A program made the position numbers and the translations under genes. Below are positions 44,672 to 53,248 of a DNA stretch of 64,000 nucleotides, in pieces (positions within the stretch are counted from its first letter, which is position 1; the number at the start of each line of letters is the position of its first letter). The notes beneath the pieces are model-generated. The model did no database searches and was not told the DNA's origin. It was given only the letters and a program-made list of their open reading frames with translations. The stretch is from MWBF01 sp040772005. Lineage in GTDB: Bacteria; Chloroflexota; Anaerolineae; CG2-30-64-16. The DNA lies in the NCBI GenBank assembly GCA_040772005.1, contig JAXGYZ010000002.1:248001-312000 (forward strand), given 5' to 3'.

Positions 44672-45994
44672 ATGACCAATCTACTCGCTTTTCCACCGGG
44701 CTTCCGCTGGGGCGCGGCCACCGCCGCCCACCAGAACGAGGGCGGCAACCGGGCCAACCAGTGGGCCGCCTGGGAGCAGCAGCCGGGCCGCATCTACCAG
44801 GGCCAGGTCAGCGGGCAGGCGACGGACTGGTGGAATCCTACCCGCGCGGAGGCCGACTTCGACCGGGCCGCGGACCTGGGCCTGAACGCGCTGCGGCTGT
44901 CCGTCGAGTGGAGCCGCATCGAGCCCGAGCCAGGCGTCTTCAGCCGCGACGCGCTGGCGCGCTATGCGGAGATGATGCGCTCGCTGCGCCGGCGCGGCAT
45001 CGAGCCGCTCGTCACGCTGCATCACTTCACCGACCCGCTCTGGCTGACGGACCTGGGCGGCTGGGAGAACCCGCTGATCGGCGACTATTTCTCGCGCTTC
45101 ATCACGCGCGTTGTGGACGCGCTGGGTGACCAGGTTACGTTCTGGTGCACGGTCAACGAGCCCATCGTGTATGCGTTTTACGGCTACCGGGATGGCCGTT
45201 TTCCGCCGGGCGCACGCAGCATGCGGCGGGCGGTAAACGTGCTGCGCAACATGCTCCTGGCGCACGGCCGCGCCTACCGTACGATTCACCGCATCCAGGG
45301 CAACGCGCGCGTCGGGCTGGCGCATCACATGCGCTACTTCCTGCCCGCCAATCCGGTCAGCGCCGCCGACCGCCGGGTCACGGCTCTGATGGATCAATTT
45401 GCCAACCGCTCAACGCTGGAGGCTATCACCGCGGGCCGGTTGACCCCGCCCATCGGCCTCGGCCAGACGGTCACGCAGTTGATCGATACGAGCGATTATC
45501 TCGGCCTGAACTTTTACTCCACCGCGCATGTCGCGTTCGACCGCGTGCAGCCGGGCATGTTCTTCGCGCGTCAATACATTACGCCCCATCTCGATCCGTG
45601 CGACGAGACGCCGGAGGGTGAGCCGTTCTGCGAGATCAACCCGGAGGGCATGTACCTGGCGCTGACGGACCTGGCGCAGTACGGGAAGCCCATCTACATC
45701 ACGGAGCACGGCCTGCCCGACTCGGACGACAACCAGCGGCCTTACGTCCTGGTGTCCTATCTGGCGGAGGTGTGGCGGGCGCTGCAAGCAGGGGCAGATG
45801 TGCGGGGGTACTATCATTGGACCCTGGTGGACAACTTCGAGTGGGCCGCGGGCTGGCACTTGCGCTTCGGGTTGATCGAGCTGGACCCTGCAACGGGTGA
45901 GCGCACGCCGCGGGCCAGCGCGGCGATCTATAGCCGCATCGTGCAGTCGAACGGCGTCCCGCGCACGCTGCTGGAGCGGTATGCACTGGGGTAG
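44672..45994 (+). CDS. Beta-glucosidase (GH1)
   Basis: This 440-residue retaining glycosidase hydrolyses beta-glucosides or beta-galactosides in the cytosol. It has the GH1 N-terminal 'FPPGFRWGAATAAHQNEGGN', the acid/base Glu in 'WCTVNEPIVYAFYGYRDGRF' near residue 163, 'YLGLNFYSTAHV', and the nucleophile Glu in 'PIYITEHGLPDSDDN' near 344. 'YYHWTLVDNFEWAAGWHLRF' near the C-terminus is also standard. GAGGTAGGCAGATC precedes the ATG; no signal peptide. It is separated from the lipoprotein by a palindromic repeat and followed by a tRNA gene. Confidence 0.95.
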   Translation: MTNLLAFPPGFRWGAATAAHQNEGGNRANQWAAWEQQPGRIYQGQVSGQATDWWNPTRAEADFDRAADLGLNALRLSVEWSRIEPEPGVFSRDALARYAEMMRSLRRRGIEPLVTLHHFTDPLWLTDLGGWENPLIGDYFSRFITRVVDALGDQVTFWCTVNEPIVYAFYGYRDGRFPPGARSMRRAVNVLRNMLLAHGRAYRTIHRIQGNARVGLAHHMRYFLPANPVSAADRRVTALMDQFANRSTLEAITAGRLTPPIGLGQTVTQLIDTSDYLGLNFYSTAHVAFDRVQPGMFFARQYITPHLDPCDETPEGEPFCEINPEGMYLALTDLAQYGKPIYITEHGLPDSDDNQRPYVLVSYLAEVWRALQAGADVRGYYHWTLVDNFEWAAGWHLRFGLIELDPATGERTPRASAAIYSRIVQSNGVPRTLLERYALG

Positions 45995-45997
45995 CAG

Positions 45998-46085
45998 GCT
46001 GAAGGTTGAAAGTTACAGGTTGAAGGTTGCTGGCAGATAACGCACCTGACTTCGGTCAACGTTCAACCTGCAACCATGCAACCTG
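45998..46085. repeat. Repeat of AGGTTGAAGGTTG type, family N
   Basis: GGCTGAAGGTTGAAAGTTAC and AGGTTGAAGGTTGC (left) are mirrored by GTTCAACCTGCAACCATGC (right). A lone arm is present near 14114-14149. It lies between the GH1 stop and tRNA-Lys. Confidence 0.75.
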
Positions 46086-46128
46086 GAATCTTGTCTGTCA
46101 CGCCCTCGTGTGGTAAACTCAAGTCGAT

Positions 46129-46201
<73 letters not shown>

Positions 46202-46284
46202 TATCCTGTTTATTGCCTCAGGGCACCTTGCTAACCGGGTCCCCGACGCCGCGCAGCCTGCGGCCGCGCTTCCGCTCCCAACCT

Positions 46285-46665
46285 TCAACGATACGTGGTC
46301 ACGAACCGGCACTCGTCGCCGCCGGTTGCGACTGTGCTGACAATCTGCATGTCGCACGTCTTCTCGGGGAATACGAAGCGGTAGACGCTCAACAGACTAC
46401 CCTTCGAGCAGTGGCACCAGGTCATCGAGATAGGCTCGTGCGGTCTCCCCTGTAGACCTCCATGCAGAACTGGACAGGCGCATTCGCCTCGTCCAATAAC
46501 CGAGTAAATGCTATTTCCCTCGCGAGTGACATCCCCGCATCGGCGCAGCGGCGCGGTCGAGTTCATATACTTGACTACCTCATCCAGATACTGGTTGTCA
46601 TCCGGATACAGCCTTCGCAATCGCCTGAAGGTCCAGGCGGAGATCGAAGCCTCGTTCGATATCAC
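46285..46665 (-). CDS. Small Cys-rich protein resembling ATC-hydrolase/DUF6144 domains; start uncertain
   Basis: The 126-residue frame contains 'YPDDNQYLDEVVKYMNSTAP', then Cys-rich 'GRGECACPVLHGG', 'TWCHCSKGSLLSVYRFVF' and 'VSTVATGGDECRFVTTY'. The C-x-C-S-x-G ... G-x-D-x-C-x-F pattern resembles the C-terminal half of L-2-amino-thiazoline-4-carboxylic acid hydrolase-like domains. That assignment is tentative. The frame opens at GTG 46665. In a different frame, ATG 46669 with AAGGAT upstream gives 'MRDIERGFDLRLDLQAIAKA' before a TGA, so the true gene may begin there and carry a frameshift near 46615. A good minus-strand promoter lies at 46780-46808. Confidence 0.55.
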   Translation of the reverse strand: MISNEASISAWTFRRLRRLYPDDNQYLDEVVKYMNSTAPLRRCGDVTREGNSIYSVIGRGECACPVLHGGLQGRPHEPISMTWCHCSKGSLLSVYRFVFPEKTCDMQIVSTVATGGDECRFVTTYR

Positions 46666-46669
46666 GCAT

Positions 46670-46986
46670 GCGCATCCTTAGTCTTGACCCCCTTGTCCGG
46701 CCAGTCGTGCTGTTACGGCCAGTCGATGGTAGTGCAGCCGCATTCGAATGATTTGGTCGCAGAGGGGATGGATACAATTATTATAATATCGAGCCATGAT
46801 GTTGTCGAGGAGGTATGAGGGGCGGGAGCATCCTGGATTGGGGGCAGAAGTAAATCGAGACGCACTCCTGAGCGGGGAGGCCGCTCAGGGAGCAGCCATC
46901 GCCAGGCTTGTGTTTTTTCCCAATCGACGTATCATATGCGCAAGCGCGTTACGAATTGTTGCTAAGTGTCGAAAGGGGTTACATAC
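46670..46986. other. 317-bp gene-free divergent intergenic region
   Basis: No gene is seen. It contains a minus-strand promoter (46780-46808) and an 8-bp perfect hairpin CTGAGCGG-GGAGG-CCGCTCAG near 46869-46889 with a T-run (TTTTTT at about 46913) downstream on the plus strand, which could be a terminator or leader structure before the SH3b gene. Confidence 0.5.
46780..46808 (-). promoter_or_regulatory. Minus-strand promoter for the Cys-rich protein
   Basis: TCGACA (46808-46803), 17-base spacer, TATAAT (46785-46780). The leader to the start region at 46665-46669 would be about 110 bases. Confidence 0.5.
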
Positions 46987-48408
46987 ATGTTGCGAGCATG
47001 GCAGCAGATCGGTGCGTGGGCATCTTTAGGCGTGTTGGTATTGGCGACGCTGGTCATGCCGGCGCCGGCCCGTGCGCAGGGCCTGGGGCCGGGCCTGCTG
47101 GACGGCGGGATGGGTACGAAACAACTGCTGTCCTTGCCGTCCAGCGCGGATGTGGCGGATTGGCGGGTGGGCGACCCCGCCGTCAGTGAGACATTTGGCC
47201 GCGGCCCCGGCAACTGGAAGGTGGATGCGGGCGACGCAGGGCCTCGTTTCATCACCGAGGGCGTGCTAGCTATCTCCGTCGAAGACCCGCAGCAGATTAT
47301 CTGGTCGACCTACAACAACGGAACCTATGGCGACTTCTACCTGGAAGTGGTCACAGGCCACGCGGCCGGGCCAATCGACAACCTGCTCGGCCTCATCTTC
47401 CGTATGCAGGACGCCGACAACTTCTACTTCTATGTGTTCAGCAGCGACGGGTACTACGCGCTGGGTCGCTTCCTGGATGACGAATCCGAGATGCTGATCC
47501 CGTGGACGCGCGTGGACGAAATCGAGGCGGGCGAGCAGAGCGTGAACCTGCTGGGCCTGCTGGCCGAAGGCAATGAGTTCGTCTTGCTGGCGAACGGGGA
47601 GGAATTGGCGCGGGTGGAGGATGATGCCATTCCGGATGCGGGACAGCTCGCACTCGTGGGCGGCACCAACGGCGAAGGCGGCACGATCGTCGCGTTCGAC
47701 AACCTGTCCATCTGGACGGGCGGCGGTTCAGCGGCCGGCCAGGACGCCCCCCGCGGCGCGTTCACCCGCCGGGGTACGCAGCCCAACCAACCGGCGCAAT
47801 CAGACCAGCCTGCGCCGCCGGCCACCCCCAGCGAGACCGGCGGCAATGCGGTCGTGGCCACGGATACGCTGAACGTGCGCAGCGGGCCGGGCACGAACTA
47901 CCCCGTCATCGGTCGGCTTGCGCAGGGCGACATCGTGTTGATTACGGGCCGCAGCAGCGACAGCAAGTGGGTCAAGATCGCGGCACAGGGCATCGAGCAG
48001 GCGTGGATTTCGGCGCAGTACCTCGTGCTGTTCGTGGACCTGCCCGACATTCCCGTTGCTCAGGCGCCGACCGCTCCGGCGGCGCAGACACCGGCGACCC
48101 GGCCGCCGGCTGCACAGCAACCGGCAGCCCGGGCGAATGTAGCCTACCTGGTCATCGAGAACCACATCGGCAAGCACATCACAGTGCAGGTCAACGATAA
48201 GAACTTCCGGGTCGAGGGGAAGGTGGGTGACAGGCCGGGCCGTTACCAGTTCATCCTGGAAGGCGTAGGCCACTATCGGGTGGCGGCGCAGGCACCCAAC
48301 GCCGGTTCGCACAACTGGGACTTGTATGTTGTGGAGCGCCCCGAACAGTGCGCCAACCGCCAGGGCTGCGTCGCGCTGGGCCAGACCTTCCTGCAGACGT
48401 ACTACTAA
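46987..48408 (+). CDS. Secreted protein with LamG/DUF1080-like and SH3b domains
   Basis: The 473-residue protein starts at ATG 46987 (GAAAGGGG upstream) with a signal peptide ending 'PAPARAQG'. Residues about 60-250 look like a concanavalin/DUF1080-type beta-sandwich ('DFYLEVVTGHAAGPIDNLLG', 'FDNLSIW'). After a Pro/Gln-rich linker, an SH3b domain follows ('TDTLNVRSGPGTNYPVIGRL', 'KWVKIAAQGIEQAWISAQYL'). A further PTAP-type linker leads to a C-terminal ~90-residue beta domain ('YLVIENHIGKHITVQVNDKN') ending in 'TYY'. It is probably extracytoplasmic and binds cell-wall or sugar ligands; no catalytic residues are recognised. Confidence 0.8.
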   Translation: MLRAWQQIGAWASLGVLVLATLVMPAPARAQGLGPGLLDGGMGTKQLLSLPSSADVADWRVGDPAVSETFGRGPGNWKVDAGDAGPRFITEGVLAISVEDPQQIIWSTYNNGTYGDFYLEVVTGHAAGPIDNLLGLIFRMQDADNFYFYVFSSDGYYALGRFLDDESEMLIPWTRVDEIEAGEQSVNLLGLLAEGNEFVLLANGEELARVEDDAIPDAGQLALVGGTNGEGGTIVAFDNLSIWTGGGSAAGQDAPRGAFTRRGTQPNQPAQSDQPAPPATPSETGGNAVVATDTLNVRSGPGTNYPVIGRLAQGDIVLITGRSSDSKWVKIAAQGIEQAWISAQYLVLFVDLPDIPVAQAPTAPAAQTPATRPPAAQQPAARANVAYLVIENHIGKHITVQVNDKNFRVEGKVGDRPGRYQFILEGVGHYRVAAQAPNAGSHNWDLYVVERPEQCANRQGCVALGQTFLQTYY

Positions 48409-48410
48409 AC

Positions 48411-48524
48411 GATAGAACGCTGATGACGCTGATCGTCATGATTTGCGCTGACTAGACCCCTTTTACATAGTAATGGGATGTATCAGCGTTCATCATGATT
48501 ATCAGCGTCAGCAGCGTTCTATTC
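48411..48524. repeat. Inverted repeat, family D copy 5
   Basis: GATAGAACGCTGATGACGCT (left) and AGCGTCAGCAGCGTTCTATTC (right, one inserted step) form long arms with inner GATTTGCGCTGA/TCAGCG pairs. It joins the two convergent genes: the left end is three bases past the SH3b stop; the right end forms the TAG stop of the pRiA4b-type gene. Confidence 0.85.
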
Positions 48525-49313
48525 TTCCTCCTCGTCTTCCAGCGGCGGGAGTTCCCCGCTGGATTCCAGCACCCGAGGGAAGACCTCTTCCGGCTCCTCC
48601 GGTTCCTGCACGCTTTCCAGATGCACCTCGAAGTAGCGTTCCTCATCATAGTCGTACATATAGAGGAATGACCCGCCCGGCTCCAGCCCCAGGTCCGCGA
48701 GGCGCGTCTCGCGTGTATCCCCGATCGGCCCCTCGGCATCGCCATCCTGGTCGAGCCCGGCCATCATTTGGGTGAGCTGCTCATCCGGCAGGAGCGCCAG
48801 CAGCGAATCCGCATTGCTTAACACGGCATCCAGCATGAACGCGGGCAGCTTGAGCTGGTCGGCCAGTTGCGCGGTGAGTTGCGCGCGCAGTTCCGGGTTG
48901 GTCTTGAGCTCCGCAAACATGCTGCGGATGTCCTGCGCCGATGGCGTGCCATCAGGAGCTCCGGTCGCTGTCTCGGTTTCTTCGAACAGCACCAGGGGGC
49001 CGGTGACCGGTTCCGCATCCAGCTTGTCCGCCTCGGGGAGGTCGTCCAGGCTGACCATTTCCTCTGCGTCCAGCTCGTCCTCTTCCCAGAACTCGTCCTC
49101 GTCCCACAGCTCGTCGAGGTGCGTGTACTCCGTGGATTCGTCCCACGCCTCGCCGCTCATGTAGAACGAGAAGCCCGCCTGCCCGTCGAGGCCGAATGCC
49201 TCCTGGATCGCGTCGCTCAGGTCCTCCAGCGTCCATTCGGCGGGTAGTTCCATCGTGCGCGAGATCACATCGCCCGCCGGGGCCGTGCCCACGTAAAAAG
49301 TGTACGTCTTCAT
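48519..49313 (-). CDS. Plasmid pRiA4b ORF-3-like protein
   Basis: The 264-residue acidic protein has the PRiA4_ORF3 fold pattern split in two. The N-terminal is 'SRTMELPAEWTLEDLSDAIQ' then 'EAFGLDGQAGFSFYMSGEAW'. The C-terminal is 'RLADLGLEPGGSFLYMYDYD' then 'EVHLESV' and 'FPRVLESSGELPPLEDE'. A ~100-residue acidic/helical insertion with 'SMFAELKTNPELRAQLTAQL' lies between. The family's function is unknown to me; members are often chromosomal despite the plasmid name. The TAG stop is supplied by a family-D repeat. It lies 12 bases upstream-side of the ECF transporter gene's end. Confidence 0.82.
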   Translation of the reverse strand: MKTYTFYVGTAPAGDVISRTMELPAEWTLEDLSDAIQEAFGLDGQAGFSFYMSGEAWDESTEYTHLDELWDEDEFWEEDELDAEEMVSLDDLPEADKLDAEPVTGPLVLFEETETATGAPDGTPSAQDIRSMFAELKTNPELRAQLTAQLADQLKLPAFMLDAVLSNADSLLALLPDEQLTQMMAGLDQDGDAEGPIGDTRETRLADLGLEPGGSFLYMYDYDEERYFEVHLESVQEPEEPEEVFPRVLESSGELPPLEDEEEE

Positions 49314-49325
49314 TTTCGTGCCGGC

Positions 49326-51386
49326 TTATCCTTCCATGACCCGTTCTTCTGCCACCAGCCCGTCCTGGATGACGAGGATGCGATGGGCGAGGCTGGCGAC
49401 TTCTTCATCGTGCGTGATGATGATAACCGCTTTGCCCTCTGCCAGCAAAGCGGTGACCAGGGTCATGACCTTCTCAATGCCGGAGGCGTCCAGGCCGACG
49501 GTCGGCTCGTCGAGAATCACCACGCGCGCCTCGGTGTTGCAAGCGGCAATCGCGAGCATCCGCGCTTGGGCCGGGTGCAGGTCGAGGGGACAGGTATCGG
49601 AATGCAGGCCGGTCCAGGCCAGTCCATCTTCGACAAAGCGCGCGCTGCGGTCAGCCGGCCAGCGGAGGATGTTCGGCCCGAGCACCAGCTCGCCCTGGAC
49701 GGTGTCGGCCACCATCTGGATCTTAGCATCCTGGAAGATGTATGCGCGGCCCGGCGGCGCGTTGACTGTGCCCTTGACGGGCCGAATCGCCCCCGCCAGG
49801 GTGAGCATGGCGGTCGTCTTGCCGGAGCCGTTCGGCCCCATGATGGCCAACAACTCGCCCTCGCACACCTGGAGGCTCACGCCGTGCAGGATGGGGTTGT
49901 TTTCGAGCGTGACGTGTACATCGCGCAGGCTGGCGACCGGGCTGCCCGGCGTCGCGAGCTGCGGGCGGGCCAGATGTTTGATGAGCTTCGTGCGTGCCAG
50001 CCAACCGTCCTGCTCTCCGGTTGCCCCTGCGCCGAAGAAGGTTTGTGGCGACGGCTGTGCCACCAGGCAGCCCCCTTCCATGACCGCGACACGCTCCGCA
50101 AAGGCCGACAGGTCGCGCCAGAAGGGGTCCGCGACGACCACCGCAGCCTCACGCGTCGCGCGCAGCGTGGCCAACGCCTGCATGAAGTCGCGGCGGCCTA
50201 TCGGGTCGAGCTCCTGCATGGGTGAATCGAACAGGAGGTAACGGGCCTGGGACGCCAGCGCGCCCGCCAGCACCAGCCGCACCTGCTGACCGCCGGAGAG
50301 CTTGGTTGTCTCCCGGTTCCACAGGTGCTCGATGCCCATTGTCGCAAGGTAGCCGCGCGCCGCGGTCTCATCGCGCGTCAAGAACCCCATCTCCTGCCCG
50401 ACGGTCAGGCCGTAGATGGACGAGAACGGCTCTGGGGCTACGTAACGGGCCTGCGCGCTCAACTCGGAGAGTGCGACCTCGTGGCTCAGGCGGCCATCCA
50501 CCTGCACCGCGCCCCGGAACTCGCCCATGATACGCGGGATGACGCCGCCCATCAACCGCAGCAGCGTAGTCTTGCCCGCCATGTCCGGCCCGGCCAGGTA
50601 AACGAACTCGCCGGGCGCGACGGCCAGGTCCACGTCGTGAAGCACATCGGGCAGGCGCGGCGAGTAGCGCGCGGAAACCTGCTGAACATGGATGCCGTGC
50701 GTCTGGCTGCCCGGCTCAGCAGCAATGACTGGTTCAGGGGCTATGCTCGGCTGGCCTTCCTGCCCTCGGTGTGATTGCAGTGCGAAGGTCGTCTTCTGTG
50801 CGTTGTCCGCGACGCGGGGGATGATGGCCATTGCGAGCGGCACCAGGTTGCGGATGTTCGCCAGCGGCGAATCCCACTTCAGCCCTCGCATGATGAGCGA
50901 CTGGGTCAGCGCGATGAACTCCCGCTTGACAATCTGCACCCCGCGCAGCAGTTCCAGGATCCACGGGCGGATGGGTTTTGCCCACGCGAGGCCCTCGTAC
51001 ATTTCCGGGATGGGGGTGACAACGAGCCAGGCGAAGGAAATCAGCATCACGCCGATCAGGCGCATCCCCGTGACCAGGCCGCGCTCGATGCCCGCCTGGT
51101 TGACCGTGAAGACGAGCCAGTGGAATCCGCCGGCCTCACGCGGGGAGAGGATGGTGTTGTAGAGCAGCAGCATGACGCCGGGGAAGATGGCGGCGAGGCC
51201 GACTTTCCAACTCCGCCGGGCGCTGGCAAAGAAGACGACGATGCCAACGAGCATGATCGCCGCTGCGATGGCGAGGCTGTCCACGAACACATAGAAGATG
51301 CTGAACGCAAAGACGATCGCCAGCCGCAGCGCGGGTGAAAGGCGAGCCAGCCCGCCCCGGCGGAGTATTTGGGATGTATCTTGCAT
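49326..51386 (-). CDS. ECF transporter fusion: EcfT-EcfA-EcfA' in one polypeptide
   Basis: Residues 1-205 of 686 are an EcfT-like membrane subunit (about five helices; coupling motifs appear as 'SLIMRGLKW' and 'ALQSHRG'). Residues 232-455 are ATPase 1 and 485-686 ATPase 2. ATPase 1 has Walker A 'GPDMAGKTT' (266-274) and signature 'LSGGQ' (363-367), but its Walker B is 'YLLFDSPM', Ser replacing the catalytic Glu, and no H-loop His is visible. ATPase 2 has 'GPNGSGKTT' (517-525), Q552, Walker B 'VVILDEPT' and H659, but its signature is 'LHPAQ'. So one composite ATP site looks intact and the other degenerate. With the S component encoded just upstream it forms a vitamin-type importer in the inner membrane. 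Confidence 0.9.
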   Translation of the reverse strand: MQDTSQILRRGGLARLSPALRLAIVFAFSIFYVFVDSLAIAAAIMLVGIVVFFASARRSWKVGLAAIFPGVMLLLYNTILSPREAGGFHWLVFTVNQAGIERGLVTGMRLIGVMLISFAWLVVTPIPEMYEGLAWAKPIRPWILELLRGVQIVKREFIALTQSLIMRGLKWDSPLANIRNLVPLAMAIIPRVADNAQKTTFALQSHRGQEGQPSIAPEPVIAAEPGSQTHGIHVQQVSARYSPRLPDVLHDVDLAVAPGEFVYLAGPDMAGKTTLLRLMGGVIPRIMGEFRGAVQVDGRLSHEVALSELSAQARYVAPEPFSSIYGLTVGQEMGFLTRDETAARGYLATMGIEHLWNRETTKLSGGQQVRLVLAGALASQARYLLFDSPMQELDPIGRRDFMQALATLRATREAAVVVADPFWRDLSAFAERVAVMEGGCLVAQPSPQTFFGAGATGEQDGWLARTKLIKHLARPQLATPGSPVASLRDVHVTLENNPILHGVSLQVCEGELLAIMGPNGSGKTTAMLTLAGAIRPVKGTVNAPPGRAYIFQDAKIQMVADTVQGELVLGPNILRWPADRSARFVEDGLAWTGLHSDTCPLDLHPAQARMLAIAACNTEARVVILDEPTVGLDASGIEKVMTLVTALLAEGKAVIIITHDEEVASLAHRILVIQDGLVAEERVMEG

Positions 51387-51458
51387 GATGCTCTTTTCTT
51401 TGTTGCAGGAGGCATCTCAGCTTCACGAACCCTGAGATGCCTCCTGCAGACGATCGCC

Positions 51459-52220
51459 TCAGCGCGCGATGCCTGCGTCACGCAGACGCTGAGTGAACAT
51501 GGGCAGCAGGAACAGGCCCAGGATGGCGGAGACCGTGTCACCGGCGAACCAGCCAATGCCGGGGTCCACCAGGGCCGCGGCGAAGGGCTTGCCGCCGACC
51601 GTCGCGCCGATCGCGCCGATGATGGCGGAGACGATGCAGACGAACACGGCCACCGCGACGCCGAGGATAAGGTCGCGGCGGTTGAGCCTGAGCCCGCGTA
51701 GCAACAGCACCGCGCCGACGACGAGCACGACCAACGGCAGCAGGAAGCCCCATGGTGATGGCAGCTTGAGGAAGATGTTGAGCAGGCCGGCCGCCAGCAC
51801 GAGCAGGGTCAGGATGACGATGCGGATCGCGCCGTTGAGCACATCGCCCGGCTTCTTCGTGCCGAAGGTCGGGTCGATGCGCATCGCGGAGAACAGCAGG
51901 GCCGGCAGCATCGCGTTGGCAAAGCCGCCTGCGATGGGGTTCATGATGATGTCCACCAGGCCCCAGCCGCCGTAGGCGAGGATGCCCGCCGCGTATGCGC
52001 CCAGACCGCCCGCCAACAGGCCCCACCAGGGCCCCAGCCAGACACCTGCAACCAGTTGCAGGGCCGCAGGCAGCCAGAGGAAGCTCGCGCCCTTGACGGA
52101 CGGGCTGCTGCCGATGGTCATCATCACCCAGCCGATAGCGGCGATGGCGACTGCCATGATCAATGCGAAACGCCCGCGCAGGGCCGGGTCGCGCTTGGCG
52201 ATATATCCAGCGGTAGTCAC
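51459..52220 (-). CDS. ECF transporter substrate-binding (S) component, substrate unknown
   Basis: This 253-residue integral membrane protein has about seven hydrophobic segments. The start is GTG 52220 with GGAGG seven bases upstream; further extension has no SD. The conserved early 'GASFLWLPAALQLVAGVWLG' followed by 'PWWGLLAGGLGAYAAGIL' and 'MNPIAGGFANAMLPALLFSA' is the pattern of ECF S components (substrate-loop and A-x-x-x-A contact helix). It should capture a vitamin or precursor and dock on the EcfT-A-A' protein, whose gene begins 72 bases downstream. The COG0212 neighbour upstream makes a thiamin-related substrate plausible, but this is inference. Confidence 0.85.
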   Translation of the reverse strand: MTTAGYIAKRDPALRGRFALIMAVAIAAIGWVMMTIGSSPSVKGASFLWLPAALQLVAGVWLGPWWGLLAGGLGAYAAGILAYGGWGLVDIIMNPIAGGFANAMLPALLFSAMRIDPTFGTKKPGDVLNGAIRIVILTLLVLAAGLLNIFLKLPSPWGFLLPLVVLVVGAVLLLRGLRLNRRDLILGVAVAVFVCIVSAIIGAIGATVGGKPFAAALVDPGIGWFAGDTVSAILGLFLLPMFTQRLRDAGIAR

Positions 52221-52364
52221 AGGATGCCTCCATGAAGAATGTCTTGCGGCGGGCGAACCCGCCAAATGATGACGGTAGACGTGACGGGCAGGGGAACCCC
52301 GCCTCGATCATGGCGCCAGGTGCGACGGGCGGGAAGTCCCACCCCTATGGGTGTTGCCCTCCTT
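52221..52364 (-). other. 144-bp structured intercistronic region of unknown role
   Basis: Read on the minus strand it shows several hairpins in series: CACCCATAGGGGTG, GGGACTTCCC, GGCGGGGTTCCCCTGCC-type and GGCGGGTTCGCCCGCC. No known riboswitch signature (TPP, cobalamin, THF) was recognised. It could be an attenuator, an mRNA processing site, or repeat DNA. Confidence 0.4.
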
Positions 52365-53177
52365 TCAGCCGGCCGGCCACGGCCGTCCAAATGCGCGCTC
52401 GTACAGCTCGCGCATGTACGGGATCGCGGCCAGCCAGCGCCGCTGCTGCGGCGAGATGATCTGGTCCCACAGGATGCCGTGCGGTTGGGTGAAGCGCGGA
52501 ACGCGAATCACCTGTGAGGGTGTAACGATGATCGTCATGTGGCAATCCCAGGGATCGAGGCTGAACGCCTGCGGCACGACTTGCAGGTCATGGACAATGC
52601 CGATGACGGGCGTGTCAGGCGTCGTAAGTCCCAGGCTGCCCCAGATGCCCCATTCGGCGTCGAACCAGCCGGCGCCCTTGCCTGCGCGTCCGCCGTGTGC
52701 CTGGCTGACGGCCAGCGCGCCGGTCACCATCAGATCGAGCGGCCCCGCGGCTTCGAGGTCAGCGATGGTAGGGAGGCGCCTGCCAAACCTCTCCATGCCC
52801 ACCAGCGTGGCCGCGAACTCCTCCTGTCCCGCGGGTACGCGGTCGCGTGTGACCAGGACCGACCCCCGCCGGATGCCGAAGGTGGTCATGATCATCTCTT
52901 TGTGCTGGCGAATTGCGAACTCGCGCAGCAACTGCGTGCTGTTGTCGGGCGTGATGAAGACGCGATGCGCGCGCTGCCATTCGGGCAGCGCCACGAGGCG
53001 GTGCGTGGCCGCGGCGCTGTCGCGAAAGTCGGTGATGAAATGGTCGAGCTCGTGGTGGAACACGACATCGGGCAGGGCGACCGGCCCGTTTTCTTCCGGT
53101 TCCACTGCCAGCAACGCTGCTGTTACTTGTTCACGGATAGCCGGCTTTTCGTTTTGCGGGGAACGGGCTGTTGTCAT
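52365..53177 (-). CDS. 5-formyltetrahydrofolate cyclo-ligase-like protein (COG0212 paralogue)
   Basis: The 270-residue protein has the cyclo-ligase fold. The glycine-rich loop is 'GRAGKGAGWFDAEWGIWGSL', followed by 'TPVIGIVHDLQVVPQAFSLD' and 'WDCHMTIIVTPSQVIRVP'. The first residues lack the usual 'R.....L' substrate loop. An ancient paralogue group of this family (COG0212) is linked by published comparative genomics to thiamin metabolism rather than folate. Placement directly upstream of an ECF S component and EcfT-A-A' gene supports a vitamin-salvage context here. ATG 53177 follows CTGAGGATCATGCC; promoter at 53249-53276. Confidence 0.82.
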   Translation of the reverse strand: MTTARSPQNEKPAIREQVTAALLAVEPEENGPVALPDVVFHHELDHFITDFRDSAAATHRLVALPEWQRAHRVFITPDNSTQLLREFAIRQHKEMIMTTFGIRRGSVLVTRDRVPAGQEEFAATLVGMERFGRRLPTIADLEAAGPLDLMVTGALAVSQAHGGRAGKGAGWFDAEWGIWGSLGLTTPDTPVIGIVHDLQVVPQAFSLDPWDCHMTIIVTPSQVIRVPRFTQPHGILWDQIISPQQRRWLAAIPYMRELYERAFGRPWPAG

Positions 53178-53248
53178 GGCATGATCCTCAGGAGACGAGG
53201 GCGTCCCGAGCAGACGGGACGGAAGACCAAACGCGCCAGTGCGGATGA

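Noticed and set aside
46206..46280. Integration (att) site at the tRNA-Lys 3' end
   Set aside because: No direct repeat of the tRNA 3' end and no integrase are seen in the window.
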